Source of the DNA: Flagellimonas pacifica
GTDB lineage: Bacteria > Bacteroidota > Bacteroidia > Flavobacteriales > Flavobacteriaceae
DNA: 64,000 nt
Assembly (NCBI RefSeq): GCF_900215465.1
Contig: NZ_OBEH01000003.1
Coordinates: 496,001-560,000, forward strand
Direction: 5' to 3'
Under the pieces are notes generated by a model. That model was not told the origin of the DNA. It did not search any database and was given only the letters and a program-made list of their open reading frames with translations. Position 1 is the first letter of the stretch; each line of letters begins with the position of its first letter. The translations under genes were made by a program, and so were the position numbers. Shown piece after piece: positions 32,927-41,175 of the stretch.

Positions 32927-32933
32927 ATTTTTG
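32926..32933 (+). promoter_or_regulatory. -7 promoter box of the DUF6495 gene
   Basis: TATTTTTG overlaps the T-run of the preceding terminator by one base and lies 20 bases before the ATG at 32954, again a terminator and promoter in tandem. Confidence 0.5.
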
Positions 32934-32953
32934 CCGAATTAAATGAAGGTTAG

Positions 32954-33424
32954 ATGAAATATGCACGACTGACGCAGCAACAATTAGAGGAATTACACCC
33001 TGAGTTCATTAACTTTTTGGCTACCCAATCCATTACAGCGGATGAATGGGCCAACATTAAAGCAGAAAAGCCCCAAGTTGCCGAAGAAGAGATAGATGTA
33101 TTCAGTGATCTGGTCTGGGAAGGTGTGCTTTCCAAAGTGGAGTACCTAGAAAACATTTCTGAACTGCAGATGCATTTGTTTCATTTAACGGAAAAGGAAA
33201 TGAAGCTGTTTTCGGTAAAAGTGATGAACCCGGAGATAGATTTGCGAACCGAGGAAGGTTTTGGCTGGTTCAAACGCAACTTCCAATCTGATTTTGTGGA
33301 ATACCTTACCGCTTCCAAAGCCTACTCTGAAGATAAAAACGCAGATAAATTTGAGCTTATTAAGCAAGGTGCTGTTATTACCAAAGGAGAACTCTACCAA
33401 TGGTTTGATAAGATCATGGAATAA
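32954..33424 (+). CDS. DUF6495-family protein
   Basis: The 156-residue soluble protein opens with MKYARLTQQQLEELHPEFIN, typical of a conserved Flavobacteriaceae family (DUF6495). It is acidic, predicted helical, and has no signal peptide. YENISELQMHLFHLTEKEM-like text occurs in the middle (here LENISELQMHLFHLTE), and QGAVITKGELYQWFDKIM is the conserved C-terminus. No activity is known. The stop is followed by an 80-base gap and then the outer end of cassette 4. Confidence 0.8.
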   Translation: MKYARLTQQQLEELHPEFINFLATQSITADEWANIKAEKPQVAEEEIDVFSDLVWEGVLSKVEYLENISELQMHLFHLTEKEMKLFSVKVMNPEIDLRTEEGFGWFKRNFQSDFVEYLTASKAYSEDKNADKFELIKQGAVITKGELYQWFDKIME

Positions 33425-33504
33425 AGTGAAGTTGGATTGTTCATTTAAATGATAACTTTTTCCTCATGGTTTACAAAAGCGATAAAATTGTTTTTTTTGG
33501 ATTG

Positions 33505-34364
33505 CACTTATCGTTCCGTGTATGGACAGTAGGGCAGATTCGAAGCACTTCACTTTCGGTTTACCACTAAGCCAAAACAAACGTTTTTACCTTTAATTTT
33601 CTATTTGTTAAACGTCAAAACTTTGTTTTGGCGTTGCCTGCTCAAAGAACAGAACTTTCAATTTATCACTAAACGCCCTATTGGCTATACACCTTGTTGT
33701 AGCACGTTTTTTTCTTTTTACATTCCATCTTCGCGGTCAGAAAGCCAATCCACGTATTTAGCTTTAAGTCTGTCTCTTTTTTCGGTCGAGTCAACAATCA
33801 CATCAACTCCACCCTCATAAGGTGCAATGACACATTTTTTTGACGGACTGACAAACATTGCTCTTATTTCATCATCAGCAATAGCTTTGAGTATTTCGTT
33901 TCTGCTTCCGTTTTTCCAACTTTCAGTTTTCACATAAATGTCAAAATACGTTTCGTCTTCATATTCCTCTGGTCTTTCTTTTTGCAAATCAATTCTCAAG
34001 ACCTTTTGAAATTCTCCAAAGTCGGTTAACTCTTTATAATTGTCATTAGTTGAATCCCACCTGTAGAGTCCGAATGATATTGCTACTTCCGATTCTTCTC
34101 CAATCAGGTCGTTAATCAATTGGTTTTGTCGGTCAAGTATGATTTTATACTCGTCTTCATTTTCAGCGTATCTTTTTGATTCAGGAAGACTATGAATTCT
34201 AAACCACCTGTCAGGATATACCATTTTCAATTCGTGATTGATTGGCAACGATTCTTTGTATTCCTTATTCCAATAGTCTATGAATTCGCTTTCTGTCATT
34301 TCTTTAATGTGCTACAACGTTTAAGATATCGCTCGTTTTAATGAGCTATATCGCCCGATAAGTG
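33505..34364 (-). mobile_element. Gene cassette 4 (DUF3885-like cargo, opposite strand)
   Basis: Read on the minus strand, the unit begins with CACTTATCGG (34364-34355) and ends with CGATAAGTG (33513-33505). The left-end hairpin is the clearest of the family: GATAT and GCTC pair with GAGC and ATATC around the loop ATTAAAAC (34325-34352), followed by TTAAACG (34324-34318). The right end has arms GTGTAT and TAGGGC matched by GCCCTA and ATACAC. GTTGTAGCAC (33696-33705) and GTGCTACAAC (34309-34318) flank the gene itself as a perfect ten-base inverted pair. No recombinase and no purB sequence are present here, so the family is not tied to purB. Confidence 0.65.
33718..34299 (-). CDS. DUF3885-like protein
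   Basis: The 193-residue soluble protein contains PDRWFRIHSLPESKRYAENE (about residues 29-48), the recognisable block of the DUF3885 family. EEYKIILDRQN-like text follows (here DEYKIILDRQNQLIND), and a C-terminal block CVIAPYEGGVDVIVDS. It has no signal peptide or membrane segment. The function is unknown; the family is scattered in Firmicutes and Bacteroidota, consistent with mobility. It is the only gene of cassette 4, in an otherwise plus-strand neighbourhood between DUF6495 and hisS. Ten-base inverted repeats lie directly outside its start and stop. Confidence 0.7.
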   Translation of the reverse strand: MTESEFIDYWNKEYKESLPINHELKMVYPDRWFRIHSLPESKRYAENEDEYKIILDRQNQLINDLIGEESEVAISFGLYRWDSTNDNYKELTDFGEFQKVLRIDLQKERPEEYEDETYFDIYVKTESWKNGSRNEILKAIADDEIRAMFVSPSKKCVIAPYEGGVDVIVDSTEKRDRLKAKYVDWLSDREDGM

Positions 34365-34414
34365 AAGATCGGAAAATTTAACTTAAAATTCCACCTAAAA
34401 TTTATGAATACCCC

Positions 34415-34475
34415 TTTTTGGATTGATGGATAGGGTTTGGATTATTGGATACTTGGATTGTTGGGGCTCTGGATG
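34415..34475. repeat. Degenerate TTGGAT-rich direct repeats
   Basis: Several variants of TTGGATT (TTTGGATTATTGGATACTT, CTTGGATTGTTGG) occur in a row upstream of hisS. Short runs like this are common between genes in Bacteroidota. I see no gene or structure in it. Confidence 0.4.
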
Positions 34476-34545
34476 TCCGATGTCTGATATGAGAAAATCC
34501 TTGAAATTCGCACTAATCCCCATGATAAAGAATCGGATAAGAACT

Positions 34546-34553
34546 TATATTTG
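34546..34553 (+). promoter_or_regulatory. -7 promoter box of hisS
   Basis: TATATTTG is a perfect -7 box 17 bases before the hisS start codon at 34571. Confidence 0.6.
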
Positions 34554-34570
34554 CAGCAGAATTTTAACGC

Positions 34571-35959
34571 ATGCCACAAAAACCATCTATACCTAAAGGG
34601 ACCAGGGATTTTTCACCCATTGAAGTTGCCAAACGCAATTACATCATCAATACCATTAAAAAGCATTTTGAGGTCTATGGTTTTCAGCCTATAGAAACAC
34701 CGTCTTTTGAAAATTCGGATACTTTGATGGGAAAATACGGTGATGAAGGCGACCGCTTGATCTTTAAGATTTTGAATTCAGGGGATTTTATCTCCAAGGT
34801 GGACGATGTAACTTACAGTTCCAAGAACTCAACTTCGTTGACGCCCAAGATTTCAGAAAAGGCATTGCGTTATGATCTTACGGTTCCGTTTGCACGTTAT
34901 GTGGTCATGCACCAAAATGAAATTGACTTTCCATTTAAACGATACCAAGTTCAACCCGTTTGGAGAGCAGATAGGCCCCAAAAAGGACGTTTTCGAGAGT
35001 TTTACCAGTGTGATGCCGATGTAGTTGGAGCAAATTCGCTATTGCAAGAAGTAGAGTTCGTACAATTGTACGATGCCGTTTTTACCGATTTAGGATTAAC
35101 AGGTACTACCATTAAACTCAATAATAGAAAGGTACTTTCTGGTATTGCCGAAGTGATAGGGGCTAAACATTTGCTGATCGACTTTACGGTGGCTTTGGAC
35201 AAATTGGACAAGATAGGAGAGGAGAAGGTGAAGGAAGAAATGAAGGCCAAAGGTATTTCTGAGCAAGCTGTGGAGAAGGCCTCACCTTTGTTTGCCATGT
35301 CAGGTTCTGCGGCAGAACAATTGAACCGGTTAAAATCCCTTTTGGAGACATCAGAAATTGGCATGCAAGGTGTTGTTGAACTGGAAGAGATTGTAAACAC
35401 TGTTGAGAAAATAGGTTTGCAATCAGCAAAATTACAATTGGATGTCACTTTGGCGCGCGGTCTTAACTATTATACTGGTGCCATTTTTGAGGTGAGCGCC
35501 CCGGAAGGTGTAAAAATGGGATCTATTGGTGGTGGTGGCCGGTATGATGACCTTACAAGTATATTTGGATTAAAAGGTGTGAGCGGTGTGGGTATTTCCT
35601 TTGGATTGGATCGTACGTATCTGGTTCTAGAAGAACTTGGACTGTTCCCAGAAACTTTGGACAAATCTATTGATGTGCTCTGTATCAATTTTGGTAAGGC
35701 AGAAAGTTTGGCTTGCTTAAAATTGGTTGGGCAACTACGAAATCAAGGAATCAAGGCAGAAGTATATCCAACGGCGACCAAAATGCAAAAGCAGATGAAG
35801 TACGCCAACAATCGGAATGTTCCTTATGTAATCATGATTGGCGACCAAGAGCTCTCCAAAAGGGAGTTTGTGGTCAAAAATATGGTCAACGGTGAGCAGC
35901 AGACCTATGCTTTGGATAAATACGAAGCGTTTGTGGCTAATCTACAATCCACCAAATAA
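34571..35959 (+). CDS. hisS: Histidine-tRNA ligase
   Basis: The 462-residue class II aminoacyl-tRNA synthetase starts PQKPSIPKGTRDFSP, has motif 2 as RADRPQKGRFREFYQCDAD and the histidine A motif LARGLNYYTGAIFEV, and motif 3 as GISFGLDRTYL. The C-terminal anticodon-binding domain lies at about 370-455 (VLCINFGKAESLACLKLV). It charges tRNA-His. The chain carries a helical insertion typical of Bacteroidota around residues 210-280. Its own promoter lies just upstream, and the downstream spacer holds a palindromic repeat. Confidence 0.97.
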   Translation: MPQKPSIPKGTRDFSPIEVAKRNYIINTIKKHFEVYGFQPIETPSFENSDTLMGKYGDEGDRLIFKILNSGDFISKVDDVTYSSKNSTSLTPKISEKALRYDLTVPFARYVVMHQNEIDFPFKRYQVQPVWRADRPQKGRFREFYQCDADVVGANSLLQEVEFVQLYDAVFTDLGLTGTTIKLNNRKVLSGIAEVIGAKHLLIDFTVALDKLDKIGEEKVKEEMKAKGISEQAVEKASPLFAMSGSAAEQLNRLKSLLETSEIGMQGVVELEEIVNTVEKIGLQSAKLQLDVTLARGLNYYTGAIFEVSAPEGVKMGSIGGGGRYDDLTSIFGLKGVSGVGISFGLDRTYLVLEELGLFPETLDKSIDVLCINFGKAESLACLKLVGQLRNQGIKAEVYPTATKMQKQMKYANNRNVPYVIMIGDQELSKREFVVKNMVNGEQQTYALDKYEAFVANLQSTK

Positions 35960-35979
35960 TCTTGATTATATCAAGAATT

Positions 35980-36092
35980 CCTTTCCCTTCGTTGTAGGGA
36001 AAGGTGGTGTTACGTAGTAACAGCGGAAAGGGTAGACCTAAAACAATTCCTTCCGTCCTTTGGACACCTTCCCTTGATTTAAGGTAAGGAAC
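35980..36092. repeat. Interspersed palindromic repeat between hisS and the Nudix gene
   Basis: A chain of hairpins: CCTTTCCCT/AGGGAAAGG (35980-36004), GTTAC/GTAAC (36009-36021), GTCC/GGAC near 36055, and CCTT/AAGG near 36080, with AGGAA and TTCCT at the outer edges. It sits between two convergent stops and may serve as a two-way terminator. Similar repeats are scattered in Bacteroidota genomes. Confidence 0.6.
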
Positions 36093-36143
36093 TATTCTCA
36101 GTAACATTTTGAGCAAGTTCAAAATAACAAGGAAAACGAAAGA

Positions 36144-36689
36144 TTATATTCTTCTCTCGATTTCGGAGATTGTTGTTTGGTAATAGGATAATTCATGTGG
36201 AACAAATCCCTCCAATTGGTTTTGCTCCACTTTTTTCTTAAAATCTTCCCAGGCAAACAGTTTTAAATCATCCACTTCGCTTTCTTGCCTTTTTAATTCC
36301 GATAAAGGAACCTTTAGCACGCACAAAAAGTTATGGTGGAATTCATTGTCGATTAGGGTTTCAGAGTGTTGGTGCATGGATTTGAACATTCCAATCCCCT
36401 CTAAATCCGAGATTGCAATGGTCAATCCTATCTCTTCTTCAACTTCCCTGGTCGCTGCTATTTTTATATCCTCACCGGCGCCAATATGTCCGGCCACAGA
36501 AACATCCCATAGTGATGGAAAGGTATCTTTGTTCCTTGCTCTTTTTTGAAATAGCAGCTGTCCTTCCAAAGTATAGAACCAAACATGAATGGTAGGATGG
36601 AAAAGACCTTTTAAATGAGCTTCCGATTTTAGGCATGTCCGCCCAGTAGGGTTTCCGCTTTCATCTAAAATGTCGATTAGCTCGTCCAT
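36144..36689 (-). CDS. Nudix hydrolase (isopentenyl-diphosphate isomerase-like)
   Basis: The 181-residue protein begins MDELIDILDESGNPTG and contains the Nudix box GHIGAGEDIKIAATRE plus EVEEEIGL (about residues 70-93). This metal-binding helix hydrolyses nucleoside diphosphates linked to other groups. The layout DELIDILDE.GN.TG, then HVWFY, and a late KSMHQHSETLIDNEFHH resembles the IDI-like Nudix subgroup. I chose ATG at 36689, because the longer frame (to 36746) is made only by translating a genomic repeat, giving MIILRDPSIALEVTKQ. The converging hisS gene lies 184 bases away. Confidence 0.88.
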   Translation of the reverse strand: MDELIDILDESGNPTGRTCLKSEAHLKGLFHPTIHVWFYTLEGQLLFQKRARNKDTFPSLWDVSVAGHIGAGEDIKIAATREVEEEIGLTIAISDLEGIGMFKSMHQHSETLIDNEFHHNFLCVLKVPLSELKRQESEVDDLKLFAWEDFKKKVEQNQLEGFVPHELSYYQTTISEIERRI

Positions 36690-36702
36690 CAAAACTCTTT
36701 GC

Positions 36703-36780
36703 TTTGTCACCTCGAGCGCAATCGATGGGTCACGAAGTATAATCATATAGTTCTCGACTGCGCTCGAACTGACAATGGTT
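36703..36780. repeat. Inverted pair of the TGTCA-GAGCGCAGTCGA repeat
   Basis: TTTGTCACCTCGAGCGCAAT (from 36703) and, on the other strand, TTGTCAGTTCGAGCGCAGTC (ending about 36777) are two copies of one repeat facing each other around a 25-base AT-rich loop. The same family occurs inside prmC near 63627. The pair fills the gap between the Nudix and M42 peptidase genes and falsely lengthens the Nudix frame. Confidence 0.8.
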
Positions 36781-36782
36781 CT

Positions 36783-37871
36783 TTAGTCAAAATAACTGAA
36801 CGTTTCCCCATCCTTTAAAGTGAGAAGCGTTTCATATATCAAGCGAATCACGTTCTCAACATCATCCTTATGCACTGTTTCCACCGTGGTATGCATATAA
36901 CGGAGTGGTAAGGAAATCAAAGCTGAAGCCACACCACCATTGCTATAGGCAAAGGCATCCGTATCTGTTCCCGTATAGCGGGAAGACGCCAATCGTTGAA
37001 ATGGTATTTTATGGGCTTCGGCGGTCTCAATAATTCGTTCTCTAAGCTTATTTTGTACTGCTGGGGCATAAGAAATCACAGGTCCGGCACCAATAGATGT
37101 TTCACCTTCTTTCTTTTTATCGATCATTGGGGTGGTGGTATCATGGCACACATCTGTAACGATGGCAACATTTGGTTTAATGGTCTGTGTAATCATTTCG
37201 GCCCCTCGCAACCCAATCTCTTCTTGTACTGAGTTAGTAATGTACAATCCAAAAGGTAATTTCTTTTTGTTTTCATGCAACAAGCGAGCAACCTCCGCAA
37301 TCATAAACCCACCAGCACGGTTGTCCAACGCACGGCATACAAACTTGTTCTTATTCAACACTTGAAATTCATCGGGATAGGTAATCACACAACCTACATG
37401 AACGCCCATTTTTTCAACTTCTTCTTTATCCTTGGCACCGATATCAATAAAAATGTTGTCCAGTTTTGGTGGTTCTTCTTTTGCCCTATTTCTCGTATGG
37501 ATGGCAGGCCATCCAAAAACGCCTTTTACCACTCCTTTTTTGGTATGAATGTTAACCCATTTTGATGGTGCAATTTGATGATCGCTACCTCCATTTCTTA
37601 TAACATAGAGCAGTCCATTGTCTGTAATATAGTTCACATACCATGAAATTTCATCAGAATGCCCTTCAATGACCACTTTGTAGGGAGCATCAGGATTTAC
37701 AACCGCTACTGCAGTGCCATAGGTGTCCGTGATAAAATCGTCCACATAGGGTTTAAGATAGTCCATCCAAATTTTTTGCCCTTCCCACTCGTAACCGGTT
37801 GGGGATGCATTGTTCAGATATTTTTCAAAGAACTTTAGTGATTTAGCGGTAATTATTTTTGATGCTGCCAT
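36783..37871 (-). CDS. M42-family metallopeptidase (glutamyl/deblocking aminopeptidase type)
   Basis: The 362-residue protein carries the paired-metal ligands of M42 peptidases: EGHSDEISWYV, CRALDNRAGGF, SVQEEIGLRGAE with the catalytic and bridging glutamates, VTDVCHDTTTP, and the final histidine in MHTTVETVH. Such enzymes form dodecameric tetrahedral particles in the cytoplasm and trim peptides from the N-terminus. The start ATG at 37871 (MAASKIIT) is preferred over the ATG at 37880. The gene is divergent from the DUF4294 gene, with 99 bases between starts. Confidence 0.92.
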   Translation of the reverse strand: MAASKIITAKSLKFFEKYLNNASPTGYEWEGQKIWMDYLKPYVDDFITDTYGTAVAVVNPDAPYKVVIEGHSDEISWYVNYITDNGLLYVIRNGGSDHQIAPSKWVNIHTKKGVVKGVFGWPAIHTRNRAKEEPPKLDNIFIDIGAKDKEEVEKMGVHVGCVITYPDEFQVLNKNKFVCRALDNRAGGFMIAEVARLLHENKKKLPFGLYITNSVQEEIGLRGAEMITQTIKPNVAIVTDVCHDTTTPMIDKKKEGETSIGAGPVISYAPAVQNKLRERIIETAEAHKIPFQRLASSRYTGTDTDAFAYSNGGVASALISLPLRYMHTTVETVHKDDVENVIRLIYETLLTLKDGETFSYFD

Positions 37872-37940
37872 GTATATCATTTAGTCCACAAACATAACAA
37901 TATTCACTTTTATTTAATAGCTGGATTAGGGGTTTATCCT

Positions 37941-37948
37941 TAATTTTG
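37941..37948 (+). promoter_or_regulatory. -7 promoter box of the DUF4294 gene
   Basis: TAATTTTG lies 22 bases before the ATG at 37971 and matches the -7 consensus. Confidence 0.5.
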
Positions 37949-37970
37949 GCTAAATTTCAGACTGTCCCGA

Positions 37971-38651
37971 ATGTTTAGATATTGTACCATTCTGTTTTTT
38001 ATGCTAGTGGGTGCCCTTGGACTTTCGCAGGAAATGGAAAAGGATTCTATCCAGGATTATTATGTGCGATTTGAAGGGGATTCCATTCTTCATAGCTCCA
38101 TAGCTCTGGATGAAGTGTATCTATTTGGTAAATTGGAGTTTGCAGATAGAAAGGAGAAACTTAGATACTATATTCTTAGGAGAAAGACACTTAAGGTTTA
38201 TCCGTATGCCAAGTTGGCTGCAGAGCGACTGGCAGAAATGAATGATAGTCTTACAAAAATCAAAAAGAGGAGACATCGAAAAAAATATACCAAAACTGTT
38301 CAAAAATATGTTGAGGGTGAGTTTTCATCTGAACTGAAAAAATTAACACGTACCGAAGGCCAGATTCTGATAAAATTAATTTATAGGCAAACAGGAAATA
38401 CTGCATTTAATTTGGTCAAGGAACTTCGCAATGGGTGGCGGGCCTTTTGGTATAACACTACTGCAAAAGCCTTTAAAATAAGTATAAAGGAGGAATTTCA
38501 TCCTGAAAGAATTCACGAAGATTATTTAATCGAAGATATTTTACAACGAGCATTTGCTGCAGATAAGCTGCAACGGCAAAAATCTGTCTTGGATTATGAC
38601 TATGCGCAGTTGAGCAATAAATGGAAGAAGGAATCCAAACAAAAGGATTAG
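37971..38651 (+). CDS. DUF4294 secreted protein
   Basis: The 226-residue protein has a signal peptide (FRYCTILFFMLVGALGLSQ) and then the DUF4294 domain, seen as RRKTLKVYPYAKLAAERLAE, RTEGQILIKLIYRQTGNTAF and FNLVKELRNGWRAFWYNTTA (pieces of one continuous domain, about 60-185). The domain is restricted to Bacteroidota and has no known activity. The last four bases overlap the convergent DUF6095 gene. In related genomes this gene lies next to the M42 peptidase, as here. Confidence 0.85.
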   Translation: MFRYCTILFFMLVGALGLSQEMEKDSIQDYYVRFEGDSILHSSIALDEVYLFGKLEFADRKEKLRYYILRRKTLKVYPYAKLAAERLAEMNDSLTKIKKRRHRKKYTKTVQKYVEGEFSSELKKLTRTEGQILIKLIYRQTGNTAFNLVKELRNGWRAFWYNTTAKAFKISIKEEFHPERIHEDYLIEDILQRAFAADKLQRQKSVLDYDYAQLSNKWKKESKQKD

Positions 38652-38881
38652 TTCTTAGGTTTCTTCCCAAATAAGGAATCCATAAAGATTTTGATGGTGT
38701 AAAACCCAAGACCAATAGCTGCAATGGCTAAGATAATTCCTATAATTAAAACAGGTATGTAGGCAGGATGCTCCTGATTCTTAAAAGCTTGATATATTGT
38801 AAAAGGTGCCAAGAACATTAAAGCTACGGTGTAACCAATGAATTTGAGCCCTTTTACTAAAAGTTCCTTGTCTGTGTGCAC
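38648..38881 (-). CDS. DUF6095 small membrane protein
   Basis: The 77-residue protein has two transmembrane helices (FIGYTVALMFLAPFTIYQ and YIPVLIIGIILAIAAIGLGF) joined by a short loop, and a C-terminal basic tail ending in FGKKPKN. It matches the small conserved DUF6095 family of Flavobacteriaceae. Its function is unknown, and nothing suggests an enzyme. Its stop overlaps that of the convergent DUF4294 gene by four bases; the GntP permease gene starts 57 bases from its start on the other strand. Confidence 0.8.
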   Translation of the reverse strand: MHTDKELLVKGLKFIGYTVALMFLAPFTIYQAFKNQEHPAYIPVLIIGIILAIAAIGLGFYTIKIFMDSLFGKKPKN

Positions 38882-38937
38882 AAAGTAAAAGTAGGAATAT
38901 TAGCTTATATTTAAATGCTATTCCCTAAAAATTGAGC

Positions 38938-40260
38938 ATGGAAATACTTGTATTGATTCTAGTGGTTTTATTTATAGTTATTGCCACTGTTCAATTTAAG
39001 ATGCACCCGATTTTTTCATTGACTATTGCTGCAGTGGCTTCTGGATTTCTTTTAGGGCTTTCTCCCAAGGATGTCATGAATACCATAGGTGAAGGTTTTG
39101 GAAAAACACTATCGAGTATTGGACTTGTAATAGCATTTGGAACCGTAATTGGTGTTTATTTGGAGAAAACTGGAGCAACCAAGGTTTTGGCCAATTCGGT
39201 GCTGAAGATTGTAGGATTGAAACGCTCACCTTTAGCCATCAATCTGGCCGGGTATATCATCTCAATTCCTGTATTTTGTGATTCAGGATTTATTATTCTT
39301 TCATCGTTGAATAAAGCATTGAGCAAAAAAACGGGCATTTCTGTTTTGGTTTTTGCCATTTCATTAGCCACAGGGCTTTACGCTGCACATGTATTTGTAC
39401 CTCCAACCCCTGGACCTTTGGCCGCTGCCGCCATTTTGGAAGCAGATTTGGGAATGGTTTTGGTGTTTGGTCTTTTGGTATCTGTTCCAGTGTCTCTAAT
39501 GGGTTACTTTTGGGCACGATTCATTGGAAAATCCCTTAAGGAGAAAAAAGAGGAACAAACCATAACATCTAAAGAAGAGGAATTGGATAATGGTATAAAA
39601 CCTATTCATGCCTTTCTTCCACTTTTGGTGCCTATCTGTTTGATTGCAATGAAATCCGTCGTAAACTATCCAACATTTCCTTTAGGAAAAGATGTGCTGT
39701 TTCAGGTTTTTGATTTTCTTGGAAATCCAATTATTGCTTTATTGGTTGGAGTTTTTTTTGCTTTTTTCTTAGCAAGAGAATCATCTACAAAACAAAAAGA
39801 GAGTTGGGTGGCCGATGCATTTAAACAGGCTGGTTCTATAGTTTTGATTACAGGAGCTGGTGGAGCATTTGGAGCTATTTTACGAACCATGGATGTTGCT
39901 TCAATTCTAAATCTTCAGTCAACTTCTGGAACTGGAGGACTGTTAATTGCTTTCGCCATTGCTGCGGTGTTGAAAACTGCCCAGGGCTCCTCAACGGTGG
40001 CAATAATAACGACTTCGGCCATAATTGCCCCTTTATTGGATATTTTTGGGTTGATATCAATTACTGATAAGGCATTTGCGGTGTTGGCCATTGGAGCAGG
40101 GGCTATGACAATTTCACATATTAATGACAGCTATTTTTGGGTGGTGTCCCAATTTTCAAACATTAATGTAAAAACAGCTTTAAGAGGACATACCTTGGGA
40201 ACTTTGTTGCAAGGAATTGTTGGGATAACAATGGTTTTGTTATTGTATCATATTGTTTAG
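38938..40260 (+). CDS. GntP-family permease (gluconate or other hydroxy-acid/proton symporter)
   Basis: The 440-residue membrane protein has about 12-14 hydrophobic segments in the GntP arrangement, including SIPVFCDSGFIILSSLNKAL and HVFVPPTPGPLAAAAIL in the first half and TAQGSSTVAIITTSAI and ISHINDSYFWVVSQF in the second. It should import a sugar acid such as gluconate with protons; other family members take up idonate, fructuronate, serine or glycerate. No kinase or dehydrogenase gene for such a substrate is next to it. ATG at 38938 is the start; the frame from 38932 begins with TTG. Confidence 0.92.
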   Translation: MEILVLILVVLFIVIATVQFKMHPIFSLTIAAVASGFLLGLSPKDVMNTIGEGFGKTLSSIGLVIAFGTVIGVYLEKTGATKVLANSVLKIVGLKRSPLAINLAGYIISIPVFCDSGFIILSSLNKALSKKTGISVLVFAISLATGLYAAHVFVPPTPGPLAAAAILEADLGMVLVFGLLVSVPVSLMGYFWARFIGKSLKEKKEEQTITSKEEELDNGIKPIHAFLPLLVPICLIAMKSVVNYPTFPLGKDVLFQVFDFLGNPIIALLVGVFFAFFLARESSTKQKESWVADAFKQAGSIVLITGAGGAFGAILRTMDVASILNLQSTSGTGGLLIAFAIAAVLKTAQGSSTVAIITTSAIIAPLLDIFGLISITDKAFAVLAIGAGAMTISHINDSYFWVVSQFSNINVKTALRGHTLGTLLQGIVGITMVLLLYHIV

Positions 40261-40265
40261 CAAAT

Positions 40266-41168
40266 TTATTGTTGAATAGTGATGGCCTGTTTGTATTCTT
40301 GGACTACAGCAAAATATCCCAGTGGAAATATATTGGGTTGTTCCACATTATCAAGCAAATCAATATTATCCAAATCAGTAACATCAAACATATTTCCCCT
40401 AACCGTTGCTGCAGGAGTTTCAAAAACTCCACCATCATTTTGGGTTTGTTCTACCAATAGATTCATGTAATTAAAGAATTGCTGATCCGCTCCCATAATG
40501 CTAATTTCTACTTCTTGGTTTGGTTCTAAATCTTTTTGATAGAAGTAGGAGAATTCAAATTGTTGTCCATCAATGAACTCATCTTCCAGAGCCAAAAATT
40601 CACCGAAACCAAAATCAAAAACGTAATAATTGTCTTCATCAAGTGCATCGGTGAAAGTTATCTTGATTTCAGTATCATCTTCATCAAAAAGGGTTTCATC
40701 TCCCTGAACCAAGTTATCTATTGGTGTTGTTTTTGAGTATGGAGTCCTGGCGGCATAGCTTCTGCCTTTATGATCTATTAGAAGAGTAAATATTGTATTG
40801 GGCAATAATGAAGCTGTTTGAATACGCTGATCGACATCAAATGTAGGGTCGGGAATATAAATTCCAGACCCCGGCGGAGATTCTGCTAAGGCTGATGTTG
40901 CCAAATTATCAAGAAGTTCTGGGGCGTCAGGATTTGGTTGTCCGTATATGATCAAGGCATTTTCAAGTTGGGTCACAGGTGTTTCACCAAAAAAATTATT
41001 GGTCTCGGTTACTTTAATTTCTACAGGAACAAAAACTTTACTTTCATCTACCCTAATGATTCCATTGATAATCAATCTGGGTTCTTCCTGGGGCACATCA
41101 ATTTGAACGACATCTTCACAAGAAATTAGGGCAAAAACAAAAAATAAGAAAGGAATGAACTTTTTCAT
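40266..41168 (-). CDS. DUF4249 lipoprotein, copy 2 (downstream of TonB receptor)
   Basis: The 300-residue lipoprotein has a signal ending in FALISC and the DUF4249 body: RLIINGIIRVDE near the start, then a long beta-rich domain, then ALEDEFIDGQQFEFSYFYQ and AATVRGNMFDVTD near residues 200-270. It is a clear paralogue of the protein encoded at 43640-44449 on the other side of the receptor. DUF4249 proteins are surface lipoproteins that partner TonB-dependent receptors; the ligand is unknown. It starts seven bases after the receptor's stop. Confidence 0.88.
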   Translation of the reverse strand: MKKFIPFLFFVFALISCEDVVQIDVPQEEPRLIINGIIRVDESKVFVPVEIKVTETNNFFGETPVTQLENALIIYGQPNPDAPELLDNLATSALAESPPGSGIYIPDPTFDVDQRIQTASLLPNTIFTLLIDHKGRSYAARTPYSKTTPIDNLVQGDETLFDEDDTEIKITFTDALDEDNYYVFDFGFGEFLALEDEFIDGQQFEFSYFYQKDLEPNQEVEISIMGADQQFFNYMNLLVEQTQNDGGVFETPAATVRGNMFDVTDLDNIDLLDNVEQPNIFPLGYFAVVQEYKQAITIQQ

Positions 41169-41175
41169 GCCGCAA

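Noticed and set aside
34380-34475. TTGGAT repeats as a possible CRISPR or iteron array
   Set aside because: Repeats are short, irregular and without spacers of constant length; no cas or replication gene nearby.
36690-36746. Longer N-terminus of the Nudix protein
   Set aside because: The extra residues are the translation of an interspersed repeat and do not match the family start.
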